A DNA stretch of 64,000 nucleotides from Anaerolineae bacterium (GTDB taxonomy: Bacteria > Chloroflexota > Anaerolineae > Aggregatilineales > Aggregatilineaceae), in the NCBI GenBank assembly GCA_018432315.1, contig JAHDLB010000030.1, positions 124,001 through 188,000 of the forward strand, written 5' to 3'. The position numbers and the translations under genes are program-made. Below are positions 57,001 to 64,000 of the stretch, piece by piece. Below the pieces are notes generated by a model. It made no database searches. It was not told the DNA's origin and was given only the letters and a program-made list of their open reading frames with translations. Position 1 is the first letter of the stretch. Every line of letters starts with the position of its first letter.

Positions 57001-58245
57001 CGCGACGAACGTCACCAGCACGGCCAGCGCGAAGATCGCGCTCGCGAACCCCAGCGCGATCAGGTCGTCGCCCAGGGCGAACTCGCGCGGCGCGGCCACG
57101 ATGAGCACCGTCCAGATCGCCAGGTACGCCGCCGACGCCAGCACGCCCGACGCCGCCACCAGCAGATCGCCCCATGCCCGCCCGCGCGCGGCCAGCACCC
57201 GGCGGGCGATCACCGTCGCCGCCAGGGCCAGCGCCGCGCAGATGCCCAGCGTCGCCAGCCCCAGGACCGGGTACTCCCGCGCGCCGGTTTCCCAGCCAGC
57301 GCCCACTGCCCACACCGCCAGGTACACCAGCGGGACCGGCCCGCGCCGGACGCTCGCGCCGTCCATCGCGCGCGCCGCCAGGTACAGCGCCAGCGTCACC
57401 CAGAACGTGGTGAACGCGTCCACCGTCCAGAAATGCGCCTGTTGGATCGGGAACGCGGCAACAGCATACAGCGCGGCGGCCAGCAGCCCGCTCCAGCGGC
57501 CATACAACTGCCGCCCCAGCAACAGCAGCACGATCACGGTCAGCCAGTCGGCCAGCGCCGAGATCGTCCGGCCCACGAGCTGGGCGCCGCTGTAGCCTTC
57601 CCAATGCGTCGTGATCGTGTGGCGCTGCGCGGCCTCTTCGTCGAACGCCTGCAGGAACGCGTGCACGTCCGCCGAAAGCTGCGAGCGCGCCACGCCCGCC
57701 GCGTGGACGGTGAACAGCGGGAACTCGCCGTAGACGTACAGCCCTTTGCCAATGTTGTTCGGGTTGAGCGGCGAGCAGTCGGCGTCGAAATACGGGCCGT
57801 GCCCCGCCGGGATCATGATCTGGTCCTCGCCCTCGCTGATCACGCGGGCCGGGTAGCGCTGCTCGCACCGTTCGCGGTGACGCTCCTGCTGCTCGACCGT
57901 CGAATCGGTGAAGTTCAGCGTGCGGCCAATCGAGCTCACCACGTCGGTCAGGAATCGCTCGTCGGGGTGCAGGTGCGTGTAATCGTCCCAGTTTTGCGCG
58001 TCGAATCGCAGCCAGCCCGCCACCCCCAGCACGATCGCCAGCAGCAGCGCAAACAGCGCGTCCGCCCGCTTGATTCGGGGGCGAACGCGGCCCGGCCCCG
58101 GCTCGTCGAGCACGACGAGCACGCGGCTCGCTTGCGCTTCTTCCGGCGCGGCCTCGGCCACCGCTGGCGACTCATCCCCGGCGGGCGTCTGCCAGTCTGG
58201 ATCGTCCTGAATTGGGTCTTCCAAAGGAGCGATATGGTCCGTCAA
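51082..58245 (-). CDS. Giant fusion: PMT-like transferase + outer domain + DUF2298/Chlor_Arch_YYY
   Basis: 2387 aa, the largest protein in the window. After a soluble acidic N-terminus (1-65) a PMT-like membrane domain runs to about 735, with the first loop DDYTHLHPDERFLTDVV holding the acidic residues. Residues about 745-1305 form a large extracytoplasmic beta-rich domain. From about 1310 a second membrane domain of the DUF2298 type follows, with GGEKPMDFAYFNAVL, FPPIDPWYAGGYMNYYYFGYV (YYYFG at 1474-1478) and FTFLYGDLHAHLIAMP, and then an outer end piece. No in-frame ATG is near; TTG 58245 with GGGA 7 bases upstream is the likely start. It directly precedes the single-domain DUF2298 gene, so both types lie side by side. 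Confidence 0.85.
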   Translation of the reverse strand: MTDHIAPLEDPIQDDPDWQTPAGDESPAVAEAAPEEAQASRVLVVLDEPGPGRVRPRIKRADALFALLLAIVLGVAGWLRFDAQNWDDYTHLHPDERFLTDVVSSIGRTLNFTDSTVEQQERHRERCEQRYPARVISEGEDQIMIPAGHGPYFDADCSPLNPNNIGKGLYVYGEFPLFTVHAAGVARSQLSADVHAFLQAFDEEAAQRHTITTHWEGYSGAQLVGRTISALADWLTVIVLLLLGRQLYGRWSGLLAAALYAVAAFPIQQAHFWTVDAFTTFWVTLALYLAARAMDGASVRRGPVPLVYLAVWAVGAGWETGAREYPVLGLATLGICAALALAATVIARRVLAARGRAWGDLLVAASGVLASAAYLAIWTVLIVAAPREFALGDDLIALGFASAIFALAVLVTFVAAGVVRRQSMGLPVAWSQSLAVGSVGIMWMALVVGLLAGGLSSRPTLFVAAAAIALLILDVTELTDYALFGVALGGAVASRINVAPLAGIIVVAAAIRALPALDRALPRVQRNRLVAYALTGVMAAAVMSFVVFRLLQPHAFLGPGLFGLQFNPGWRDDVSEAAHLTSGNWDAPPNHQWANRTPYLFPWRNIVLWGLGIPLGVVSWAAWAWAGLSMIRARREWTRHAIPFLWVLVCFGWLGGRWVTTMRYFLPIYPALALFAAWAMIRLVGAAWRGWQARPAAAQRLALAGAVGLLIVVLGYTTVYGFAFHNIHRQQLTRVAASRWFQETVPGDFGIWVEADGGTRKLVNIGRGYVANPPAIAHLEQGESVAFDTLPGAVDPATQQPYPFTLGGDAQLTAIVLHRVGDPAQDPEPETVRVRLFRDDPALGRQMVFEDAVTADFSESESPYGRSVTFEPGDEVILPQTVPSGGEAARYVLEITAVEGGPVMFTHNVVEGETTILFDVSVGLRKVADGSNATIDFTLPEQPFLVGYGDDIPATPTHWTVGGRDEIPFAIPIDGTIRTIEIPHLGDVLRDADEETIRLSVVGPDGQVASASITDDFNRDADPLGQPRLVELDPPLEVRRLDASGSRQMATLVVEALDPVYTSGPVVAWEGDWDDPVPWPVCAIPDDVIYRDDLPSGLSSWDCAAVSVYGGYYQGIKLWMSLEDNQQKRDAMINALDQADYLVITSNRFYDSLSRMPMRWPMTLAYYDALFDGRLGYELVKVFESPPSLGPITIRDQALPTDDLPGWVNEHWEAEEAFHVYDHPAVLVFAKTDAYSHDNTAAILDSVSIRPVSAANAGYVVDPEPVGVVPWGAKQASEAPTLIEFPDDKWATQREGGTWSRLFDLDALVNRSEVAAVIVWWALIVIAGWLAWPLLFVAFPALPDRAYPLAKTAAWLIVAWVAWVGGTLGVASWSRTGIAIILLALAALSGLLLWRRRADWWLNVRRGWRYMLALEGLAALLFAFFLWVRLGNPDLWHNAFGGEKPMDFAYFNAVLRSTIFPPIDPWYAGGYMNYYYFGYVIVGAPVKLLGIQPSVAYNLIIPALYAMTGTAVFSIAYNWVAARRDGVDVVPRPERRDEFLPAPETGEPAADGDTQPVAIAAELLAPVVRGEPRAPKGNPWLAGLAALVLAMVLGNLGTVHVIVTNVAAMPGENGAPRYTKPPLFSQVRQQEIEPRRTEIYDRFYAEAVEDFRDEHGYAPTDLETFELVREAQERTDAYIESYINHPPLVRLWEYELGNLRRQVSAFVAGLGDVLGGKQLPMATHRWYWAPTRILAELPNNAGGGAILEMPYFTFLYGDLHAHLIAMPVTLLALAWLLAEILGAGRRLRTWWEAGLALGIGALAVGLLRPTNSWDWITYLLLGAAGLTYVAWLGAVRAPGERRASPLADRLWDLLRPSRAREWWVLVGVVPLAVGARIAFYLLQQMQADQQTRRGLRLGEELIDPSLTAGSIVLWVLGALALVGMIYVALLIALRAGIDRRLLVDWTGRVVLFVGLTFVVALPFTAYFATAYNSVKPWEGQATPLWVYLYVHGLFLFIAVSFLVWQSARWLRYTAVRQLQGLAVPVLVVLGGMAIVLAGSIVYGVREVPAAQVAVPLIAWAALLFFLPRQNALLRAVYALIVLALAITIGVEVVVLDGDIGRQNTVFKFYLQVWFLLSVVGGVALAWMLRTAGQWKVGVRIAWQTGLMILVAAALLYPLLATQARFLDRFNRDETPRTLDGMAYMKHAIHGEHGVWFSLESDYHLIRWLQDNVEGTPVVMEAHLYPSEYHWGGRISIYTGLPTMLGWTFHQRQQHTLPNMDVLVQTRENNSAAFYALDGEAGIEAVLGLIRHYDIEYIVVGILERVFYDDIELNPDTGKLSAGHAAGLAKFETMVGRGLLEVVYEAPVCLDTSAGDIEACPAESVYMDRVYRVVPGAATEAASARADG

Positions 58246-58312
58246 AATGTCATCCCGACCCGTTCTTGAGCGTCGATCATCCTATCCAATACACGCGCGC
58301 CGGGGCCAATCC

Positions 58313-61300
58313 TCACCCGGTCACGCCTTCCAGGTCGCCGGCCTGGACGCGGTACACGTAAAACGACCCGGTTGCCCGGCCCCCTTCGGTGTCGTAGGTA
58401 TATTCGACCAGCTCGCTGACCCCGCCGGGCAGCGCGTCTTCCAGGTAGGCCCCCGTTTCGGCGTCCTGCGCGTTGTACATCACGAACAGGGGCCGGTCCG
58501 GATCGTAGGCGTAGCGCGTCCCGGCGTTGGCCCGGATCTGGCCGAACAGGTCGTCGCGCGTCACCAGCCCGTTGGGCCAGCGAATGTCGCCCGCCATCGT
58601 ACCGAGAATCCGGTGATCCAGCCAGTGCGGATAGGCCACCATGAACGCGTTGCCGTAGCTCCCCTCTCCCTGGGCGAACGCGCGCAGTGGCTTGGCGATC
58701 TCGCGGTACGGCTTCCAACTGGCGCTGTAGCTGAGGCGGTAGTGGGTGAAGTAGTTGTCCCAGTTGGGGCGGATGTCCTGCCACAGCACGCCCGCGACCA
58801 GAATCACCGCGATCGCCGCACCGGCAGGGACTACGCCCGCGACCCGCCACGGCGCCTGGCTCAGCCGCCAGCAGAGCGTCCCCAGCGGCAGCGCGGCCAG
58901 CAGGAACACGACCGGGATCGTGCCGCTGGCGCGGGTGAAGCTGGGATTCTCGATCGTGTAAGCGAGCGTCAGCGCCGAGGGCAGCAGCATCACCAGCCCG
59001 GCCAGCGGCAGCAACCACGCCACCGGATCGCGCCCTCTCAGCAGGCGAATGCCCCACATCACCAGCCCCAGGATCAGCAGGCCGCCGGGCAGCGCGCTCA
59101 GCGCCGGGCGGGCGTGCGCGTTGTTGATCCAGGCGCTGTCACCCTCCCAGTGAAACATGCTCAGGGCATCCTTCGCGTTCTGCTCGAACACCGCTCGCTG
59201 GTCCCAAAAGCGCTCGATCTGCTCGCCCAGCGGCGGGTCGTAGGGCACCGCCGTGCCCACTGCCGGGTCGAAGCGCACGAAGGCATCCTCGCCGAACAGC
59301 CTGCCCCGCGTCCGGTTCCAGAAGTCGTTCGGGTTGATCTCGCTGTAGTGGTACATGGGGATGAACACCGCCAGCGCGACGACCACTGTCGCCAGCAGCC
59401 CGCCGCCGGTCTGGAGCACGTGATCCGGCTGGCGGGCGCGCACGATCAGCGCCAGGATCGCCAGCCACACCATCGCGAACAGCGGCGTCAGCGAGCCCAG
59501 GCGCTCGCCCAGGTTGTGCAGGTTGGTATAGCCCGCCTGTTCGAGCACCTGCCCGGCGTACCAGTACACCAGCAGCGGCGAGGCCGCCAGCGCCGCGAAG
59601 CCGAGCACCTCCCCGGCGCGGCGCGCAAAATCGCGGGGCGTGCGGACGCCGCGCAGCAGCGCCAGCCCGGTCCCGATCAGCACGACGACCGGCAGCATCC
59701 GGTTGGCCTGGTAGAAGTAGACGCCCGCGCCGAGGACCAGCCCCAGCGCCACGTAATCGCGCATCCGGTTGCCGCGCATCGCCCGCGCCAGGAACCCGAT
59801 CGCCAGCGCGGTCGTCAGCGGGGTGAGCACGATGCGCAGGCCCAGCCGCGAGAGCATGACGTGCCACGTGCTGACCGCCACCAGCCCCGCCATGACCAGC
59901 CCGACCCAGTTCCCCAACTGGCGATCGCGCTCGGTGGCGCTGCCGATCACCTGCCGGGCCATCCACCACAGGGCCGGCAGCGTGATCAGGCCCTCGATCG
60001 CGGTTGCCAGCTTCAGCGCCCGGAAGCTGAACCCCGCGCCGAACCAGTCCGCGATGGCCGCGACCGCATACATCTGGAAGGCCTCGCGCCCGCCGTTGTT
60101 GGGGAAGAATACGCCGTAATAGCCCTCGCTGATGCGCAGCGCGTCCAGCAGCTTTTCGATGTGGTCGCTGGTCATTTCCGGCGGCGTGGAGTCGAGAGCG
60201 TGTAGCCGGAAGAGGGCGCCGACCGCCATGATCGCGAGCAGGGCCAGCCCCGTCCAGGTCGGGCGCAGCCGCGCCGCCAGCCGCCGGAGCGCCGCCGGAG
60301 CATCGAACGCGTCCCAGCGCTCCGGCAGCGTCCGCACGTCCACGGCCAGGATGATGACCCACAGGATGATGCTCGCGATCCACGCGGCAGCCCCGCCGGT
60401 CGTGAAGACGACGTCCGTCACCTGGTCGAGCGTGTCGCGCTGCACGTTGAGCGAATACGCCGCCGCCGAGAGCAGCAGCGCCACCGGCACCAGCATCAGC
60501 CGCGCCAGGTGTTCCGCCAGCCAGGCAGCCGAGCGGCCCGGCGCGCGGGGAGCGCTCTCCGCCACCACCGACCGGACGACGAACGAATCACGGTCACCCG
60601 CCGCCGCGCCGGGCTGGTCCTCAATCAGCAGTTCCGGCGTCACGTCGAGCGCGGGCGCGTTCGCCAGCACCAGCGCGATCCACAGGCCGAGCGCCAGAGC
60701 CAGCAGGGCGAGCGCAATCCAGCCGCCGCTCACGGCGGCCAGCCACAGCGCGGCCACGATCGCCAGCGCCAGCCCGCCGTTCCACGCCACGGGTCGCTCG
60801 CTCTGCTGAATGCGGCGATGCAGCCATTCGGCGGCGCGCGGAAAACGCCGCTGCCACCAGCCGCGCCCCTGAACGACCGCATGGCCCACCACCAGGGCGC
60901 TCGCCGCCAGCAGCCACAGGAACGCGCCGTTGGTGCTGCGCGTCACGTGCAGCGCCGGATCGAGCGTGGCCGCGTGCAGCACGGTCCCGCCGCGCAGCGC
61001 CAGCAGCACCGCCACCAGCAGCACGCCCGCCCCGGTCCACCACGCGCGCGCCTGGATCACCCCGCCCCGCGGAGCGGCCAGAACGGCGGGCACCGCCGCC
61101 GGTTCCGCGCCTGTCACCGCCGGCCACACGTCTCCCGCTTCCTGGTCTTCACCGGGGGTTTCGTCCCGGTCCTCGACTGCCGCCGGGGGCACCGCGTCCG
61201 CCGGCTCGCCGCCGTCGTCCTCGCCGGGCCAGGCGGGCGGCTCGGCCTCGCCCGCGCCGGGTTCCTCGTAGGTGAGCACCTGCCAGAACAGCCGCGCCGT

Positions 61301-61465
61301 CTCCGCCGGGCGCCAGAACAGGTACGCCAGCGCCTGCCCTAGCGACAGGTCCTCGAACACGAGATCGGTCTGAGTCGCGGCAGGCTCCGCCGCCGGGTGG
61401 CCGGCGCCGGGCTGTTCGTCCGCGGGATCGGCGGGGGGAGAGTCAGGTGTCCAGTTGTCGGTCAT
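58313..61465 (-). CDS. Long PMT/GT39-like membrane glycosyltransferase
   Basis: 1050 aa. The N-terminal 130 residues are acidic and Pro/Ala-rich, probably cytosolic and disordered. A first set of membrane helices (about 140-390) is followed by the PMT core, with the loop STPPEMTSDHIEKLLDALRI near 425-445 carrying acidic residues, SRLGLRIVLTPLT, and YFYQANRM. The C-terminal outer part has KPLRAFAQGEGSYGNAFMV. Expected to move a sugar from polyprenyl phosphate. It is 67 bases upstream of the giant fusion gene, the largest gap in the operon, so a minor promoter could lie there. Confidence 0.83.
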   Translation of the reverse strand: MTDNWTPDSPPADPADEQPGAGHPAAEPAATQTDLVFEDLSLGQALAYLFWRPAETARLFWQVLTYEEPGAGEAEPPAWPGEDDGGEPADAVPPAAVEDRDETPGEDQEAGDVWPAVTGAEPAAVPAVLAAPRGGVIQARAWWTGAGVLLVAVLLALRGGTVLHAATLDPALHVTRSTNGAFLWLLAASALVVGHAVVQGRGWWQRRFPRAAEWLHRRIQQSERPVAWNGGLALAIVAALWLAAVSGGWIALALLALALGLWIALVLANAPALDVTPELLIEDQPGAAAGDRDSFVVRSVVAESAPRAPGRSAAWLAEHLARLMLVPVALLLSAAAYSLNVQRDTLDQVTDVVFTTGGAAAWIASIILWVIILAVDVRTLPERWDAFDAPAALRRLAARLRPTWTGLALLAIMAVGALFRLHALDSTPPEMTSDHIEKLLDALRISEGYYGVFFPNNGGREAFQMYAVAAIADWFGAGFSFRALKLATAIEGLITLPALWWMARQVIGSATERDRQLGNWVGLVMAGLVAVSTWHVMLSRLGLRIVLTPLTTALAIGFLARAMRGNRMRDYVALGLVLGAGVYFYQANRMLPVVVLIGTGLALLRGVRTPRDFARRAGEVLGFAALAASPLLVYWYAGQVLEQAGYTNLHNLGERLGSLTPLFAMVWLAILALIVRARQPDHVLQTGGGLLATVVVALAVFIPMYHYSEINPNDFWNRTRGRLFGEDAFVRFDPAVGTAVPYDPPLGEQIERFWDQRAVFEQNAKDALSMFHWEGDSAWINNAHARPALSALPGGLLILGLVMWGIRLLRGRDPVAWLLPLAGLVMLLPSALTLAYTIENPSFTRASGTIPVVFLLAALPLGTLCWRLSQAPWRVAGVVPAGAAIAVILVAGVLWQDIRPNWDNYFTHYRLSYSASWKPYREIAKPLRAFAQGEGSYGNAFMVAYPHWLDHRILGTMAGDIRWPNGLVTRDDLFGQIRANAGTRYAYDPDRPLFVMYNAQDAETGAYLEDALPGGVSELVEYTYDTEGGRATGSFYVYRVQAGDLEGVTG

Positions 61466-61471
61466 CGCGGG

Positions 61472-62344
61472 TTATTCTGGCTTGCGCCCCTTCAGAGCGA
61501 GATTCACGGTACTGCGGCCCGGCGGCTCGTCGAGCTTGTTCGGGCGGTCGAACAGGTTCAACACCGCCACACCCAGGTTGATCGGATTCAACAGGCTGCC
61601 CCGGTTTTTGTCAAACGTGGTGCGTCCGGCAGCGTTCGACATCGCCTCCGGCATCAGACCGGACTCGAGCAGCGGCTTGCCCAGCCCATACACCAGGTTG
61701 TGAATGAACGGGAAACTGTAATGCGTGAAGGACCGCTCGGCCTCCACCATGAACCCGGCCCCCTCCGCCGCCGCGCGGAGCTCGTCGCGCTCGTACAGCC
61801 GCACGTGACCCGCCCAGATGCCCGCCAGCGGCCCGCGCCGGATCTTCGTATGCAGCACCGTCTCCAGCGTCTTGTTGATCGGGTCCCACCAGAACGGGTA
61901 GTTCGCGTGCGGCACCGTGATCGCCACCACGCCGCCCGGCTTGAGCACGCGCCGCACCTCGCGCAGCCCGGCCACGTCGTCGTCGATATGCTCCAGAATC
62001 TCGGACAGGATCACGCCGTCGAAATAGTCGTCGGGAAACGGCAGCGCGAAGATGTCCCCACGCGTCAGCGTGACGTCCGGCAGGTGACCGGCGTTGCGCT
62101 GCGCCTTGGCGATGATGTCGGCATCCAGCTCCAGGCCCACCAGCCGGCACGCGCTGACGTGGCGCACCATGTTCAGGTAAAAGCCGCGCCCGCACGCACA
62201 GTCGAGAATGCGCGCGTCGTCGGCCAGCGGCATCCACTCGAAGATCGTCTGCACCCGCTTCTTGAAGGCCATGTCAGCCTCGTTGCGGGTCATGTGCTCG
62301 ATGGTCCGGGGATCGACTGGGGTCACAGGGCGTTTCCTTCCCAC
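61472..62344 (-). CDS. SAM-dependent class I methyltransferase
   Basis: 290 aa, cytosolic. RILDCACGRGFYLNMV is motif I (SAM binding, with CACGRG in place of the usual GxGxG), LPFPDDYFDGVILSEILEHIDD covers motifs II-III and RVLKPGGVVAITVP motif IV. It belongs to the Methyltransf_11/25 group seen in lipid, quinone and sugar modification. GTG 62344 starts 4 bases after the glycosyltransferase stop; the internal ATG at codon 18 is an alternative. Context suggests it methylates a sugar or lipid intermediate of the pathway. Confidence 0.85.
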   Translation of the reverse strand: MGRKRPVTPVDPRTIEHMTRNEADMAFKKRVQTIFEWMPLADDARILDCACGRGFYLNMVRHVSACRLVGLELDADIIAKAQRNAGHLPDVTLTRGDIFALPFPDDYFDGVILSEILEHIDDDVAGLREVRRVLKPGGVVAITVPHANYPFWWDPINKTLETVLHTKIRRGPLAGIWAGHVRLYERDELRAAAEGAGFMVEAERSFTHYSFPFIHNLVYGLGKPLLESGLMPEAMSNAAGRTTFDKNRGSLLNPINLGVAVLNLFDRPNKLDEPPGRSTVNLALKGRKPE

Positions 62345-62348
62345 GCGC

Positions 62349-63536
62349 TCACCGCGACGACCGGCGCGCGGCCTGGCGCAGGTGCTTCTCGTACCGGTCG
62401 ACGGTCTCTTCCAGGTTGAACGTTTGCTCGATGTGCTCGCGCGACTTGCGGTACTGCTCGGGATGCTGCACGATGTCCACCACCGCCCGCCCGATGGCCT
62501 CCCAGTCCCCGCGCGGGACGATCTGGCCCATGCCGCTGGCCGTTACGGGGACGCGCCCGCCGGGCGTGTCCGTCATCACGACCGGCGTCCCGCACAACAT
62601 GGCCTCCACCTGCACCAGCGCGAAGCACTCGGTATCGCTCGGCATCACCAGCACGTCGCACGCCGCGTAGAAATTCGCCATGGCCTGCATGTTGGCAAGC
62701 TGGCCCAGGAAGACCAACTGGTCCTCATAGCGCTGGATCAGCGCCTGGTTGTTCTCCCACGTGTCTTCGTAGCGGATGTCGTATTCCCCGGCGAACACCA
62801 CGCGCGCCGTCGGGAACGTCTGGTTGATCACTTCGAGCGCGCGGATCAACAGGTCGGGCCGCTTTTCCTGCACGAACCGGCCCGCGTAGCCGATGATCGG
62901 CCCGCCGTTTTTCCGCCAGCGGGCGCGCAGCTCCGCCACGCGCTCCGGGTTCGGGTCCGGCACCTCGATCGGCGGGTAGATCACCGAAACGTTGTCCCGG
63001 AAGGGGCTGAGATAATAGCTGTGGTCGGCGTAATCGTGGCTGTAGGCGATCAGCCGGGCGGCGCGCTCGGCCATGAAGCGGTAATTCTGGAACGTGAACC
63101 AGCGCACGAAGCGGTTGAAGAATCCCTGCGGCAGGATCAAGTCGCCGTGATGCGTGGCGATCAACTGCTTGCCCGCCGCCCGCGTGAGCACGGTCATCAG
63201 CGCCGTTTCGAGCATGGGCGTGTGCAGCCACACGACATCGTGCTGCCGGATCAGGCCCCAGGCCGCGTACGGATAGGCGGGCATCACCATCCCGCGGCTG
63301 ATGCGCAGCGGCGCCCACAGCCGCACCAGCCGCACGCCGTTGATCGTTTCGTCGCGCGGCAGGTCGATGCTGTGGCGCGCGGCCAGGATGGTGACCTGGT
63401 GCCCGCGCTGGACGAGTTTCTCGGCGACCCGCTGCAAATGGATGGGCACGCCGGTGCGGTGTGGCAGGTAATATTGCAGCGCCGCCAGGATCTTCAGCGG
63501 TGGATCGCCGCGCTGCTCAGATAAACGCTCGGTCAT
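62349..63536 (-). CDS. GT4 family glycosyltransferase
   Basis: 395 aa, cytosolic, GT-B fold. The N-terminal acceptor domain has LPHRTGVPIHLQRVAEKLVQRGHQV; the donor domain has YAGRFVQEKRPDLLI and the E-x7-E block SDTECFALVQVEAMLCGTPVV. It transfers a sugar from a nucleotide or lipid donor, most likely to a lipid carrier or lipid on the cytosolic face, before flipping by the adjacent membrane protein. ATG 63536 has GGGAG upstream and lies 9 bases after the flippase-like gene. Confidence 0.9.
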   Translation of the reverse strand: MTERLSEQRGDPPLKILAALQYYLPHRTGVPIHLQRVAEKLVQRGHQVTILAARHSIDLPRDETINGVRLVRLWAPLRISRGMVMPAYPYAAWGLIRQHDVVWLHTPMLETALMTVLTRAAGKQLIATHHGDLILPQGFFNRFVRWFTFQNYRFMAERAARLIAYSHDYADHSYYLSPFRDNVSVIYPPIEVPDPNPERVAELRARWRKNGGPIIGYAGRFVQEKRPDLLIRALEVINQTFPTARVVFAGEYDIRYEDTWENNQALIQRYEDQLVFLGQLANMQAMANFYAACDVLVMPSDTECFALVQVEAMLCGTPVVMTDTPGGRVPVTASGMGQIVPRGDWEAIGRAVVDIVQHPEQYRKSREHIEQTFNLEETVDRYEKHLRQAARRSSR

Positions 63537-63545
63537 AATCTCCCA

Positions 63546-64000
63546 TCACGTCTGGCTGTGGAGGCCAGGGGCCAGCTCGGCGTCCCCCTCCGGCGCTCGC
63601 CCGCGCGCGCGCAAATTCTGGGCGGCTTGCATAATCTCGCCCAGGCCGACATTCTCCACCCACAGCCCGATCAAGCCCATCAGGATGTACGTCGCCAGGT
63701 TGACCACGTGCAGCAGCAGCGCAAATGCCACCGAGGGCGCGTCGCTGGCCTGGTCGACCAGCCCGGCCCCCGCCAGCCCAAACGCCACCGCCGCCTCGAA
63801 CGGCCCCAGGTTGCCCGGCACCGCCGGCACGGCCACCACGAACGACGCCAGCGCCACCATCGCCATCGACGCGGCCCAGGTCGGCTCGTCGAAGATGGCG
63901 AACAGCAGGATATAGCCCGCCACCACCGACGCCGCCCAGCCTGCCGCCGTCCAGCCGATGACCTGCAGCCCGGCGCGCGGCGACGACAGGCACAGCAGGC
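63546..64000 (-). CDS. Lysylphosphatidylglycerol synthase TM-region/YbhN-like membrane protein (5' end outside window)
   Basis: The last 151 residues are visible and the frame is open to the window edge. PAVPGNLGPFEAAVAFGL is the conserved PGxLGxFE block of the UPF0104/LPG_synthase_TM family, flanked by hydrophobic helices (VVAGYILLFAIF, MAMVALASFVVAV, FALLLHVVNLATYILMGLIGLW). A short polar tail of about 35 residues ends it. Related proteins are often found with GT4 transferases and are proposed to move lipids or lipid-linked sugars. The N-terminal part lies beyond the right edge. Confidence 0.85.
   Translation of the reverse strand, partial: LLCLSSPRAGLQVIGWTAAGWAASVVAGYILLFAIFDEPTWAASMAMVALASFVVAVPAVPGNLGPFEAAVAFGLAGAGLVDQASDAPSVAFALLLHVVNLATYILMGLIGLWVENVGLGEIMQAAQNLRARGRAPEGDAELAPGLHSQT

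Noticed and set aside
53935-58269. Very long open frame (over 1400 codons) on the plus strand opposite the giant membrane protein
   Set aside because: It is antisense to a gene with clear membrane domains and family motifs; its translation is Arg/Gln/His-rich without hydrophobic structure, as expected for the complement of GC-rich coding DNA.

Overview
The window is a dense, GC-rich bacterial chromosome segment with about 47 protein genes, almost no long gaps, and no rRNA, tRNA, CRISPR array or insertion sequence that I could find. Gene content points to Chloroflexota, most likely an Anaerolineae-type organism. The main reasons are hydrophobic proteins of the Chlor_Arch_YYY/DUF2298 (TIGR03662) type next to a TIGR03663/Agl23-type protein with NHL repeats, a SufS-SufU pair, a TtuA-like tRNA thiolase with its sulfur carrier, and a bacterial archaeo-eukaryotic release factor (baeRF) protein. 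The phylum call is inference from gene families, not a phylogeny.

Region 1 (1-4.1 kb, plus strand): the end of an iron-sulfur assembly operon (sufS cut by the window edge, sufU), then a Clp-N/M50 protease fusion, a Rieske ferredoxin and a B3/4-domain protein. Region 2 (4.1-13 kb, mostly minus): a PfkB sugar kinase, a baeRF protein, a MOSC protein, a membrane helix-hairpin-helix protein with 99-bp repeats, two tandem GT39-type glycosyltransferases and malate dehydrogenase. Region 3 (12.8-23.2 kb): two phosphatases, an AT-richer orphan membrane protein, ATP-type PEP carboxykinase, a two-domain acetyltransferase, pyruvate phosphate dikinase, a beta-propeller/SH3 lipoprotein-like secreted protein and a second Rieske protein. 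Mdh, PckA and PpdK together cover the oxaloacetate-PEP-pyruvate node.

Region 4 (23.2-29 kb, plus): ttuB-ttuA-like tRNA thiolation pair, oligoendopeptidase F, a queuosine-precursor-type transporter, Era and a GNAT-Nudix fusion. Region 5 (29-37.6 kb, minus): the translation/RNA operon nusA-ylxR-infB-[SDR]-rbfA-nrnA-truB-ribF. It has an SDR-family gene inserted, no rimP in front of nusA, a long NusA tail and structured leaders before nusA and infB. A 54-aa membrane protein diverges from nusA. proS follows, with its own strong promoter and a leader ending in an intrinsic terminator, which suggests attenuation.

Region 6 (40-64 kb, minus): one continuous run of 11 genes with gaps of 4-67 bp, reading from beyond the right edge down to 40.0 kb. 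It encodes a flippase-like membrane protein, a GT4 glycosyltransferase, a methyltransferase, a 1050-aa PMT-like transferase, a 2387-aa PMT-ectodomain-DUF2298 fusion, a 931-aa DUF2298 protein, a further PMT-like protein, an ECF sigma factor with a membrane anti-sigma factor, a GNAT protein and a 1505-aa Agl23/NHL protein. This looks like a lipid-linked sugar or cell-surface glycosylation locus with its own regulator, and is the best candidate for an undescribed system here.
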